This document shows positions 26,647-34,880 of a stretch of 64,000 nt of DNA, piece after piece (position 1 is the stretch's first letter; each line of letters begins with the position of its first letter). Source of the DNA: Lysobacter antibioticus (lineage in GTDB: Bacteria > Pseudomonadota > Gammaproteobacteria > Xanthomonadales > Xanthomonadaceae); the NCBI RefSeq assembly GCF_001442535.1, contig NZ_CP013141.1, positions 1,220,336 to 1,284,335 of the forward strand. Reading direction: 5' to 3'. Below the pieces are notes generated by a model. The model searched no databases, was not told where the DNA came from, and saw nothing but the letters and a program-made list of their open reading frames with translations. Both the position numbers and the translations under genes were made by a program.

Positions 26647-29600
26647 TTACGCCGCACCGGCTAGGCGCGTCGCCTCGGCCAGGTCGACCGAGACGAGACG
26701 GCTGACGCCGGGCTCGCGCATGGTCACGCCGGAGAGTTGTTGCGCGGCTTCCATCGTCGCCTTGTTGTGGCTCACGAACAGGAACTGTACCTGTTCGCTC
26801 ATCTCGCTGACCATCGCGGTGAAGCGGCCGACGTTGGCTTCGTCGAGCGGCGCGTCGACTTCGTCGAGCAGGCAGAACGGCGCCGGGTTCAAACGGAAGA
26901 TCGCGAACACCAGCGCGACCGCGGTCATCGCCTTCTCGCCGCCGGACAGCAGCGAGATGTTCGACACGCGCTTGCCGGGGGGACGCGCCATGATCGCCAC
27001 GCCGGTGTCGAGCAGGTCTTCGCCGGTCAGTTCGAGGTAGGCGTGGCCGCCGCCGAACAGGCGCGGGTACAGTTCCTGCACGCCGGAATTGACGCGGTCG
27101 AACGTGTCCTTGAAGCGGCCGCGGGTCTCGCGGTCGATCTTGCGGATCGCATCCTCCAGGGTTTCCAGCGCGGTGTTGAGATCGGTGAACTGGGCGTCGA
27201 GGTAGTCCTTGCGCTGCGCCGCCTCGGCGTGTTCGGCGATCGCCGCCAGGTTGACCGGTTCCAGGCGGCGCAGCTTGCCGTCGAGTTCGGCGACCGTGCG
27301 CTCCCAGACCTGCGGTTCGGCGTTCTCGTCGAGCGCGTTGACCACGTCTTCGAGCACGGCCCCGGCCTCGGCGATGGCCGTGGTCAGGGTCTCGGCCTTG
27401 AGCACCAGCGCCTGCTGTTCCAGGCGGCGCTGGCCGATGGCTTCGCGCTGTTGCAGGGCCTGCTCGTCGCGTTGCTGGCGGGTCTGCTCGAACTTGCGCA
27501 GGTCGTTGTCGATGCCGTCGAGCGCGGTGCGCGCGGCGGTCAGGTCGTGTTCGGCGACGACGCGCTGTTCCAGCGCGACCTGGCGCTGTTGTTCCAGCGC
27601 GACCACCGGCTGGTCGCCGTCGGCGAGCTGGGCCGACAGTTCGCCCAGACGCGAATCGAGCTGGCCGCGCTGGCCGCCCATGCGCTCCAGCGCCTGGCTC
27701 AGGCCGGCGATCTGGGCGCGCTGGGTTTCCAGGGTCAGGCTCAATGCATGCGCGGCGTCGCGCGATTCGCGCGCGGCGTTACGCGCGGCGTCGCGCGCCT
27801 CGAACAGGCGGCGGCGTTCGGATTCGAGCTCCAGGCGGGCATCTTCCAACTCGCCCATGCGTTCGATCGCCGCTTCCTGGCGGGTGCGCGCTTCGCGCGC
27901 CTGCTCGCCGCCGGCATCGATCAGGATCAGCAGTTGTTCGAGCTCGGCATCGATCTTCTCGATGCGGTTACGTGCCGAGTCCAGGCGGCCCTGGTGGCTC
28001 TGCAACTGCCCGGCCAGTTCGGACACGCCGCGGTGGGCCATGTACAGGGCGCGCTGGGCGTCCTCGCGCTGTTGCTCGGACGCCAACAGGCGATCGCGCA
28101 ACTGGATCTGGGTCTGTTCGAGTTCGCGCTCGCGGCTCTGCAGGGTCTCGATCTCGGCACGCAGGCTCTGGATCTCGCGCTCGCGCAGCAGCGCGCCCTG
28201 CTTGGCCGCGCCGGAGCGCAGCACCCGCACCCAGCCGGCGCCAAGACGCTCGCCGTTGCGGGTGATGACGGTTTCTTCCGCGCCCAGCGACGGCTGCAGC
28301 GCGCGCGCGGCGGCCAGGTCGTCGGCGCCGTGCAGGCGCGACAGCAAGCGGCGGATCGCCGCCGGGCCCTGCACCTTCGAGGCCAGCGAGGTCGGTGCGT
28401 AGACGCTGTCGTCGCGCGCGGGCGAGACCAGGGTCAGGCGACCTTCGCCGAGTTCGCCGATCGCGTCGACCAGCGCTTCCGGCGCTTCGACCAGCACGCC
28501 CTCGATGAGTTGGCCGAGCGCGCTTTCGACCGCGTTTTCCCAGCCCGCCTCGACGGTCAGGGTTTCGCCGACGCGTTGCGCCGAGTCCAGCCCGCGCGCC
28601 TGCAGCCAGGTCAGCGCGGCGCCCTGCTCCAGGCCGAGCGCGGCCTGCTGCAGGGTTTCCAGCGAGGACAGACGGCCGCGCGAGGTCTGCGCCTGCTTGC
28701 GCACCTCGGCCAGTTGGTTCTGGGTGGCGCGCTGTTGTTCCTGCAGGTCCGAGACCGTGCTCTTGCGGGTCTCCAACTCGTCGGTCAGGCTTTCCAGCGA
28801 TTCCTTCTGCAGGTCGTGCTGGCTCTGCAATTGTTCGAAGGCCTCGGCGAGCGCGGCGACGTCCAGGCCGGTACGTTCGCTGGTCATCGCCTCGCGGCGG
28901 CGATCGGCTTCGAGGGTCTGCCGATCGAGGCCTTCCAGACGGGTGCGCTCGACGTCGGCGGCGCGCGCGGCTTCGGACTGTTCGCGGCTGTGCGCGTCCC
29001 AACGTTGCTGCCAGTCGTTGAGCTTGGTTTCGGCATCGCGCAGCGCGTCCTGACGCGCCTCGTCGTCCTCTCGCATCGCCTCGATGCGTGGTTCCGCATC
29101 GGCGACCGCCGCCAGCAACACGTCCAGGCGCGACTGATCGCTGCCGATGTGCTCGCCGATCTCGGCCAGGGCCGCCATCGCCTCGTCGCGCGCCTTGTGC
29201 AGACGGCCGGACATTTCGCGCTGGTGCTGGATCTGTTGTTCGACCCGGGCCAGCACGCCGCCGACCTCGTAGCTCGCGGCCTGGGCCTTGTTGAGCGCTT
29301 CGGCGGCTTCTTCGCGGCGCACGCGCCCGGTCTCGAGCTCGCGCTCGGCTTCGCGCTGCTCGGCGATCAATTGCTGCAGGCGGGTTTCCTGCTGCGAAAG
29401 CCGCTCGCGCTGGGTTTGCAGTTTCTGGTCCAGGGCGCGGTATTCCAGCGCCTTCCATTCCACGTCCTTGACCTTGCGCTCGGCCTGGATCGCCTGGTAC
29501 TGCTCGGCCTGGCGTGCCTGCCGGCGCAGGTGTTCGAGCTGCTTTCCGACTTCTTCGCGCAGGTCGTTGAGGCGGTCGAGGTTCTCGCGGGTGTGGCGGA

Positions 29601-30150
29601 TGCGGGTTTCGGTTTCCTTGCGCCGTTCCTTGTACTTGGAAATGCCGGCGGCTTCTTCCAGATAAACGCGCAGGTCTTCGGGCTTGGCCTCGATGATCTG
29701 GCTGATCATGCCCTGCTCGATGATCGAGTAGCTGCGCGGCCCGAGGCCGGTGCCGAGGAACAGGTCGGTGATGTCGCGACGGCGGCATTTGCCGCCGTTG
29801 AGATAGTACTGGCTGGTGCCGTCGCGGCTGACCGTGCGCTTGACCGAGATCTCGTTGAACGCGGCGAATTCGCCGGTGATGGTGTGGTCGGAGTTGTCGA
29901 AGATCAGCTCGACCATCGCCTGCGAGACCGGCTTGCGCGCCGACGAGCCGGCGAAGATCACGTCGGTCAGCGAATCGCCGCGCAGGCGGCTGGCCGAGCT
30001 TTCGCCCATGACCCAACGCACCGCGTCGATGATGTTCGACTTGCCGCAGCCGTTGGGCCCCACCACACCGGTCATGTTGGTGGGCAGATGCAGCGTGGTC
30101 GGATCGACGAAGGACTTGAAACCGGACAGCTTGATCGTGGACAGACGCAT
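26647..30150 (-). CDS. smc: Chromosome segregation protein SMC
   Basis: 1167 residues from ATG 30150 (MRLSTIKLSGFKSF). It is an ATPase of chromosome condensation and segregation. Walker A GPNGCGKS is at residues 31-38; long coiled coils flank a hinge (around the GVLVEAPEALVDAIGELGEG to LGAGWVRVLRSGAAKQG stretch); the C-terminal head has the signature LLSGGEKAMTAVAL and Walker B CLLDEVDAPLDEANV. Length is typical of the family. zipA follows on the same strand. A -10-like TATACT lies at 30280-30275 upstream. Confidence 0.97.
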   Translation of the reverse strand: MRLSTIKLSGFKSFVDPTTLHLPTNMTGVVGPNGCGKSNIIDAVRWVMGESSASRLRGDSLTDVIFAGSSARKPVSQAMVELIFDNSDHTITGEFAAFNEISVKRTVSRDGTSQYYLNGGKCRRRDITDLFLGTGLGPRSYSIIEQGMISQIIEAKPEDLRVYLEEAAGISKYKERRKETETRIRHTRENLDRLNDLREEVGKQLEHLRRQARQAEQYQAIQAERKVKDVEWKALEYRALDQKLQTQRERLSQQETRLQQLIAEQREAERELETGRVRREEAAEALNKAQAASYEVGGVLARVEQQIQHQREMSGRLHKARDEAMAALAEIGEHIGSDQSRLDVLLAAVADAEPRIEAMREDDEARQDALRDAETKLNDWQQRWDAHSREQSEAARAADVERTRLEGLDRQTLEADRRREAMTSERTGLDVAALAEAFEQLQSQHDLQKESLESLTDELETRKSTVSDLQEQQRATQNQLAEVRKQAQTSRGRLSSLETLQQAALGLEQGAALTWLQARGLDSAQRVGETLTVEAGWENAVESALGQLIEGVLVEAPEALVDAIGELGEGRLTLVSPARDDSVYAPTSLASKVQGPAAIRRLLSRLHGADDLAAARALQPSLGAEETVITRNGERLGAGWVRVLRSGAAKQGALLREREIQSLRAEIETLQSRERELEQTQIQLRDRLLASEQQREDAQRALYMAHRGVSELAGQLQSHQGRLDSARNRIEKIDAELEQLLILIDAGGEQAREARTRQEAAIERMGELEDARLELESERRRLFEARDAARNAARESRDAAHALSLTLETQRAQIAGLSQALERMGGQRGQLDSRLGELSAQLADGDQPVVALEQQRQVALEQRVVAEHDLTAARTALDGIDNDLRKFEQTRQQRDEQALQQREAIGQRRLEQQALVLKAETLTTAIAEAGAVLEDVVNALDENAEPQVWERTVAELDGKLRRLEPVNLAAIAEHAEAAQRKDYLDAQFTDLNTALETLEDAIRKIDRETRGRFKDTFDRVNSGVQELYPRLFGGGHAYLELTGEDLLDTGVAIMARPPGKRVSNISLLSGGEKAMTAVALVFAIFRLNPAPFCLLDEVDAPLDEANVGRFTAMVSEMSEQVQFLFVSHNKATMEAAQQLSGVTMREPGVSRLVSVDLAEATRLAGAA

Positions 30151-30481
30151 GCGCGGGTGTGGTCCCTGGCGCGCCGGGCGGCGCTGCCGTGAAAACATGA
30201 AAATGGATGAGACAACCTACCCAAGTTATTGAATCACTTGGAAGAGATGCCGCTTTGGACGGCGCTCCCTCGCGAGTATAGCGGGCCAGCGCGAGGCTCG
30301 CCGCGAACGGCTTCAGCGCTGCCTCAGGCGGGCGCGCCGGCAACGGCGGCCGATCCGGGCCGATTTGCCCGGCGCCGCGCCGGACGGGCTCCGTCCCGCC
30401 GCGCGTTCATGGTAAACATGGCCGATTCGGCGAATCGACCGCATTCGCCCGCCGCCATGACAGGGAGTGACACGGCATCGC
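30151..30481. other. Divergent intergenic region, smc and the LacI regulator
   Basis: 331 bp with no gene. A TATACT (-10-like) on the minus strand at 30275-30280 could drive smc, but no matching -35 was found. No palindromic operator was found for the LacI gene. Confidence 0.5.
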
Positions 30482-31507
30482 ATGAGCTCTCGCAGCAGCC
30501 GTCCCAGCGAACCCAATCCGGCCCGCAAGGCCGGCGAACACCTGACCATGGCCGATCTGGCCGAACTGGCGGGCGTTTCCGCGATCACCGTCTCGCGCGC
30601 CCTGCGCGACAGCCCCCTGGTCAATCCCGAGACCCGGGCCAAGATCAAGGAACTGGCCGAGCAACAGGGCTATCAGTTCAATATCAGCGCGCGCAATCTG
30701 CGCCTGCGCCGCAGCATGACCGTGGCGGTGGTGGTCGAGATGAAGCCGACCGTCGAGCGGCAGATGTCCGGGCCTTACCCGCTCGATCTGCTCGGCGGCA
30801 TCAGCCAGGAGCTGACCTCGGCCGGCTACAGCGTGCTGCTGACCTCGCTGCAGGGCGGCGCCCTGCCGAGCGTGCAGGCCGCCGACGGGGTGATCCTGCT
30901 CGGCCAGGGCGCGCACGAGGACGCGATGCACGAGGTCCAGCGCTGGGGCCGGCCGATGGTGGTGTGGGGTGCGGTCAGCCGGCACGAGACCCAGGTCGTG
31001 GTCGGCAGCGACAACCACCGCGGCGGCAAGCTCGCCGCCGAGCGTTTCCTGGCCCTGGGCCGGCGCCGGCCGGTGTTCCTGGGCGACAGCGCCCACGGCG
31101 AATTCGCCGAGCGCCTGGAGGGTTTCGTCGACACCCTGGCCGAGCACGGCATCGTGCCGCTGACCCCGACCGTGGCCAACTTCACCGTCAGCGCCGGCGC
31201 CCAGGCGGTGCACCAGTTGCTCGACGAGCATCCGCAGTTCGACGCCCTGTTCGCAGCCAGCGATCTGCTCGCGATCGGCGCGATCCGCGCCCTGATCGAG
31301 CGCGGCCGGCGGGTGCCGGAAGACGTCTCGGTGATCGGCTACGACGACACCCCGCTCGGCGCGACCTATCTGCCGCCGCTGACCTCGATCCACCAGAACT
31401 TCGTCGATGCCGGGGTGTCGCTGGCGCGCAAGATCCTGGCGATGATCGAAGGCCGCCCGGCGCAGTCGGAGATCCTGCCGACCCACCTGGTCGCGCGCGT
31501 CACCTGA
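30482..31507 (+). CDS. LacI family transcriptional regulator (next to GH65 gene)
   Basis: 341 residues from ATG 30482; a GTG five codons earlier is possible but abuts the GGGAG. The N-terminal helix-turn-helix (TMADLAELAGVSAITVSRALRD) and hinge region are followed by a periplasmic-binding-protein-like effector domain (VVGSDNHRGGKLAAERFLALG, DALFAASDLLAIGAIRAL, VSVIGYDDTPLG). The next gene is a GH65 phosphorylase fusion, whose promoter carries a TTATCGATAA-type palindrome over the -35 element; this regulator probably binds there and responds to an alpha-linked disaccharide or its product. It resembles the gluconate/maltose-type LacI regulators of xanthomonads. Confidence 0.9.
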   Translation: MSSRSSRPSEPNPARKAGEHLTMADLAELAGVSAITVSRALRDSPLVNPETRAKIKELAEQQGYQFNISARNLRLRRSMTVAVVVEMKPTVERQMSGPYPLDLLGGISQELTSAGYSVLLTSLQGGALPSVQAADGVILLGQGAHEDAMHEVQRWGRPMVVWGAVSRHETQVVVGSDNHRGGKLAAERFLALGRRRPVFLGDSAHGEFAERLEGFVDTLAEHGIVPLTPTVANFTVSAGAQAVHQLLDEHPQFDALFAASDLLAIGAIRALIERGRRVPEDVSVIGYDDTPLGATYLPPLTSIHQNFVDAGVSLARKILAMIEGRPAQSEILPTHLVARVT

Positions 31508-31695
31508 GCGTTTCGACCCGATGCGCAGCGCGATGCTGCATCGCAACGCGAATCTTGTCGCCTCGGGCCGAAATCGAAACCCGTCGCCCCTGCCGCGGCC
31601 GCCGCTTAAGCCACTGATTCGAATCGCTTAAACCACCAGCGAAACGCGACGATAGACCCGCAACAACAGGCACTGGAGCACACTAGCGCAGTCGA

Positions 31696-31725
31696 TTGTT
31701 ATCGATAACTTGACATCGATAACAA
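31696..31725. promoter_or_regulatory. LacI-type operator overlapping a -35 box
   Basis: Outer arms TTGTTATCGA and TCGATAACAA are perfect 10-bp inverted repeats separated by TAACTTGACA. The left half also forms the 12-bp palindrome GTTATCGATAAC. The spacer contains a consensus -35, TTGACA (31710-31715), with a weak -10 (TACGGT) 18 bases on. It lies 47 bp upstream of the GH65 fusion start, so a bound repressor would block transcription. Confidence 0.7.
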
Positions 31726-31771
31726 TGCCTCTCTACGGTCCGCGGCAACGACGCACTCAGGTCCCCGCCGC

Positions 31772-34700
31772 GTGATCCAGCCCCAAGCCGCACCGCACCT
31801 CCCCCCAGCGTCCGCACAGGCCGATGCCTGGCGCCTGCGCCAGGACCGCTTCGACCCGTCCCAGCGCCGCCGCGACGAAACCCTGTTCGCCCTCGCCAAC
31901 GGCTCGCTCGGCGTGCGCGGCGGCTTCGAGGAAGCCGACGGCGGCAGCGACGGCAGCTTCCTGGCCTCGGTCTACGAAAAGCATCCGATCCACTACCACG
32001 AACGGTTCCCGGGCTTCGCCCGCAGCACCGACACCCGCCTGCCGGTCGCCGACGGCCAACGCATCGCGGTCTGGCTGGGCGACCAGCGCCTGGACATCGA
32101 TCTCGCGCAATGGCTCGGCTTCGAGCGCGAACTCGACCTGCGCAGCGGCCGCCTCAGCCGCCGCCTGCGCCTGCGTACCGCCCAAGGCCAGACCTTGGAA
32201 ATCCATGCCGAACGCGTGCTGCCCTTCGACGCCGCGACATCCGGCGTCGACCTGCTGGCGATCCGCTACCGGGTCGAATCGATCGATTACAGCGGCCCGC
32301 TGCGCCTGGCCTCGGCGATCGAATGCGGCCACCAGGCCGCCGAACAGGGCGACGACCCGCGCATCGGCGTGGCGGTGTCGGAAGGCTTGCGCCTGTTGTC
32401 GGCGCAGGCCGACGAGCTCGGCGCCCACGTCCTGCAATCGACCCGCCACAGCAACCTGCGTGTGGCCTGCGCGCAGGCGCACCGCCTCGACGATGGCCTG
32501 GGTTTCGGCAGCGCCGAACGCGCCGACGAACACGTGCTGCAACGCTACGACGGCGCGCTGCAGCCCGGCGCTTCGCTGACCCTGGAAAAATTCGTCGCCT
32601 ACGCCAGCGGCAGCGAAGACAGCGAATTGGTCGAACGTGCGACGCACACGGTCGCACGCGCCGTCGCCGCCGGGTTCGACGCCCTGGCCGCGCAACAGGC
32701 CACCGCCCTGGCCGAATTCTGGGACGGCGCCGGACTCTCCATCGACGGCGATGCGTCCGCCGAACAGGCGCTGCGCTTCAACCTGTTCCACCTGCTGCAG
32801 TCGGCCGGCCGCGACGGCGTCAACGGCACCGCCGCCAAGGGCCTCACCGGCGAAGGCTACGAAGGCCATTATTTCTGGGACACCGAAGCCTTCATGCTGC
32901 CGGTGATGGTGTACACCGCTCCGGAGGTCGCCCGCGCCATGCTGCATGCGCGTTACCTCGCGTTGGAGCCGGCGCGCCGGCACGCACGCGAGATGAACCA
33001 TCCGCGCGGCGCGCTGTTCCCCTGGCGCACGATCACCGGCGGCGAATGCTCGGCGCACTATCCCTCGGGTTCGGCCGCGTATCACATCAACGCCGCGGTC
33101 GCCTACGCGGTCGGCTTGTATCTCGACGCCACCGGCGATATCGATTTCCTGCTCGAAAGCGGCGCCGAGGTCTTGTTCGAGACCGCGCGCATCTGGCCGC
33201 AGATCGGCCACTTCAACCCGCGCCGCGGCGGCGCGTTCTGCATCCACGAAGTCACCGGTCCGGACGAATACACCGCCCTGGTCGACAACAACTTCTACAC
33301 CAACCGCATGGCCCAGCAGCACCTGCTGCGCGCGGTGCAAGTGTGGCAGCGGTTACAGAGCGAGCGTCCGCAACAGGCCGCGGCATTGGCGGCGCGACTG
33401 CAACTGGACGCGCACGAGGTCGACACCTGGCGCCGCGCCGGCGAAACCATGTTCCTGCATTACGACGAGGCCCTGGGCATCTACGCCCAGGACGACACCT
33501 TCCTCGACAAGCCGCGCTGGCCGTTTCCCAAGCACGAGGGCGAACATCGTCCGCTGCTGCTCGACTTCCATCCGCTCACCCTGTATCGCCACCAGGTCTG
33601 CAAGCAGGCCGACGTGGTGATGGCGCTGGTGCTGGCCGGCGACGGCATCTCCGCCGAGGTCAAGCGCCGCAGCTTCGACTACTACGAAGCGGTGACCACC
33701 CACGACTCGACCCTGTCGGCTTCGGTGTTCGGCATCCTAGCCAGCGAAGTCGGCCATGCCGAACAAGCCGCGAAATATTTCGCCGAGAACCTGCGCGTCG
33801 ATCTCGACGACCTGCACGGCAATACCGACCACGGCGTGCACATGGCCGCCCTGGCCGGCACCTGGCTCGGCCTGGTCTCCGGCTTCGCCGGCCTGCGCGC
33901 GGTCGACGGTGCGCTGCATTTCGCCCCGACCCTGCCCTCCGGCTGGAACGGCTACGGCTTCGGCCTGCGCTGGCAGGGCCGGCGCCTGCGCCTGCGGGTC
34001 AGCCGCGACGGCGTCGAATACAGCCTGCTCGAAGGCGCGCCGCTGACGATCGGACACGAAGACCGCCGCGTCGAGCTCAGCCGCGATGCCAGCCTGCGCG
34101 CGCCGCTGGCCGCACCCGGCGGCCCCGCCCCGCGCGCCTTTCCGCGTCCGGCACGCGCCTTGATCTTCGACCTCGACGGCGTGCTCACCGACACCGCCCA
34201 GACCCATTACCGCGCCTGGAAGCGCATGGCCGACGAGGAAGGGTTTCCGTTCGACGAGCAGGTCAACGAACTGCTCAAGGGCGTCGATCGCATGGCCTCG
34301 CTCGACATCATCCTGCGCCATGCCGGGCGCGTGCTCGACCGCGACGAAAAGCTCGCCCTGGCCGAACGCAAGAACGCCTACTACGTCGAGGCGATCCAGG
34401 AGGTCACGCCGAAGGATCTGTTCGCCGGCGTCGAGCGCCTGCTCGAACGCGCGCGCGCGCGCGGCCTCAAGCTCGGCCTGGCCTCGGCCAGCCGCAACGC
34501 CGGCGCGCTGCTGGAACGGCTGGGCATCGCCGACCGCTTCGATTACATCGCCGACTCGGCGCGCATCGCCCGCGCCAAGCCCGATCCGGAAATCTTCCTG
34601 ACCGTCGCCGCCGCGCTCGGCGTACCGCCGTCGCACTGCATCGGCGTGGAAGACGCCGCCGCCGGCGTGGTCGCGATCAAGTCGGCCGGGATGGCCGCGG

Positions 34701-34792
34701 TCGGCATCGGCGATGCCCTCGCCCTGGCGCGCGCCGATGCCTGCCTGCCGGATGTCGCTTCCTTCGACCTGGACGCTTTCGTTTTGCCCTGA
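31772..34792 (+). CDS. GH65 disaccharide phosphorylase fused to beta-phosphoglucomutase
   Basis: 1006 residues from GTG 31772, the only plausible start before the conserved WRLRQDRFDP...ETLFALANGSLGVRGG opening. Residues ~15-785 are a GH65 phosphorylase of the maltose/kojibiose/trehalose phosphorylase type; the general-acid Glu499 is in the GPDEY motif. Residues ~795-1006 are a HAD-fold beta-phosphoglucomutase with nucleophile Asp800 and acid/base Asp802 (IFDLDGVLTDTAQTHYRAWK), GLASASRN and KPDPEIFL. The fusion would cleave an alpha-disaccharide with phosphate to glucose plus beta-glucose-1-phosphate and turn the latter into glucose-6-phosphate in one polypeptide. Substrate linkage cannot be read from the sequence. 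A TonB receptor and MFS transporter follow. Confidence 0.93.
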   Translation: MIQPQAAPHLPPASAQADAWRLRQDRFDPSQRRRDETLFALANGSLGVRGGFEEADGGSDGSFLASVYEKHPIHYHERFPGFARSTDTRLPVADGQRIAVWLGDQRLDIDLAQWLGFERELDLRSGRLSRRLRLRTAQGQTLEIHAERVLPFDAATSGVDLLAIRYRVESIDYSGPLRLASAIECGHQAAEQGDDPRIGVAVSEGLRLLSAQADELGAHVLQSTRHSNLRVACAQAHRLDDGLGFGSAERADEHVLQRYDGALQPGASLTLEKFVAYASGSEDSELVERATHTVARAVAAGFDALAAQQATALAEFWDGAGLSIDGDASAEQALRFNLFHLLQSAGRDGVNGTAAKGLTGEGYEGHYFWDTEAFMLPVMVYTAPEVARAMLHARYLALEPARRHAREMNHPRGALFPWRTITGGECSAHYPSGSAAYHINAAVAYAVGLYLDATGDIDFLLESGAEVLFETARIWPQIGHFNPRRGGAFCIHEVTGPDEYTALVDNNFYTNRMAQQHLLRAVQVWQRLQSERPQQAAALAARLQLDAHEVDTWRRAGETMFLHYDEALGIYAQDDTFLDKPRWPFPKHEGEHRPLLLDFHPLTLYRHQVCKQADVVMALVLAGDGISAEVKRRSFDYYEAVTTHDSTLSASVFGILASEVGHAEQAAKYFAENLRVDLDDLHGNTDHGVHMAALAGTWLGLVSGFAGLRAVDGALHFAPTLPSGWNGYGFGLRWQGRRLRLRVSRDGVEYSLLEGAPLTIGHEDRRVELSRDASLRAPLAAPGGPAPRAFPRPARALIFDLDGVLTDTAQTHYRAWKRMADEEGFPFDEQVNELLKGVDRMASLDIILRHAGRVLDRDEKLALAERKNAYYVEAIQEVTPKDLFAGVERLLERARARGLKLGLASASRNAGALLERLGIADRFDYIADSARIARAKPDPEIFLTVAAALGVPPSHCIGVEDAAAGVVAIKSAGMAAVGIGDALALARADACLPDVASFDLDAFVLP

Positions 34793-34880
34793 CCGCGCGC
34801 GGCATGCACCGCCGCGGCGGGGATACCACCACCGATCGATCCGTTTGCATAACCAATACAAGATGAGTGGGGAGAACACG

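Noticed and set aside
26737..30192. 1151-codon plus-strand open frame opposite smc
   Set aside because: Mirror of the SMC coiled coil, with no features of its own.
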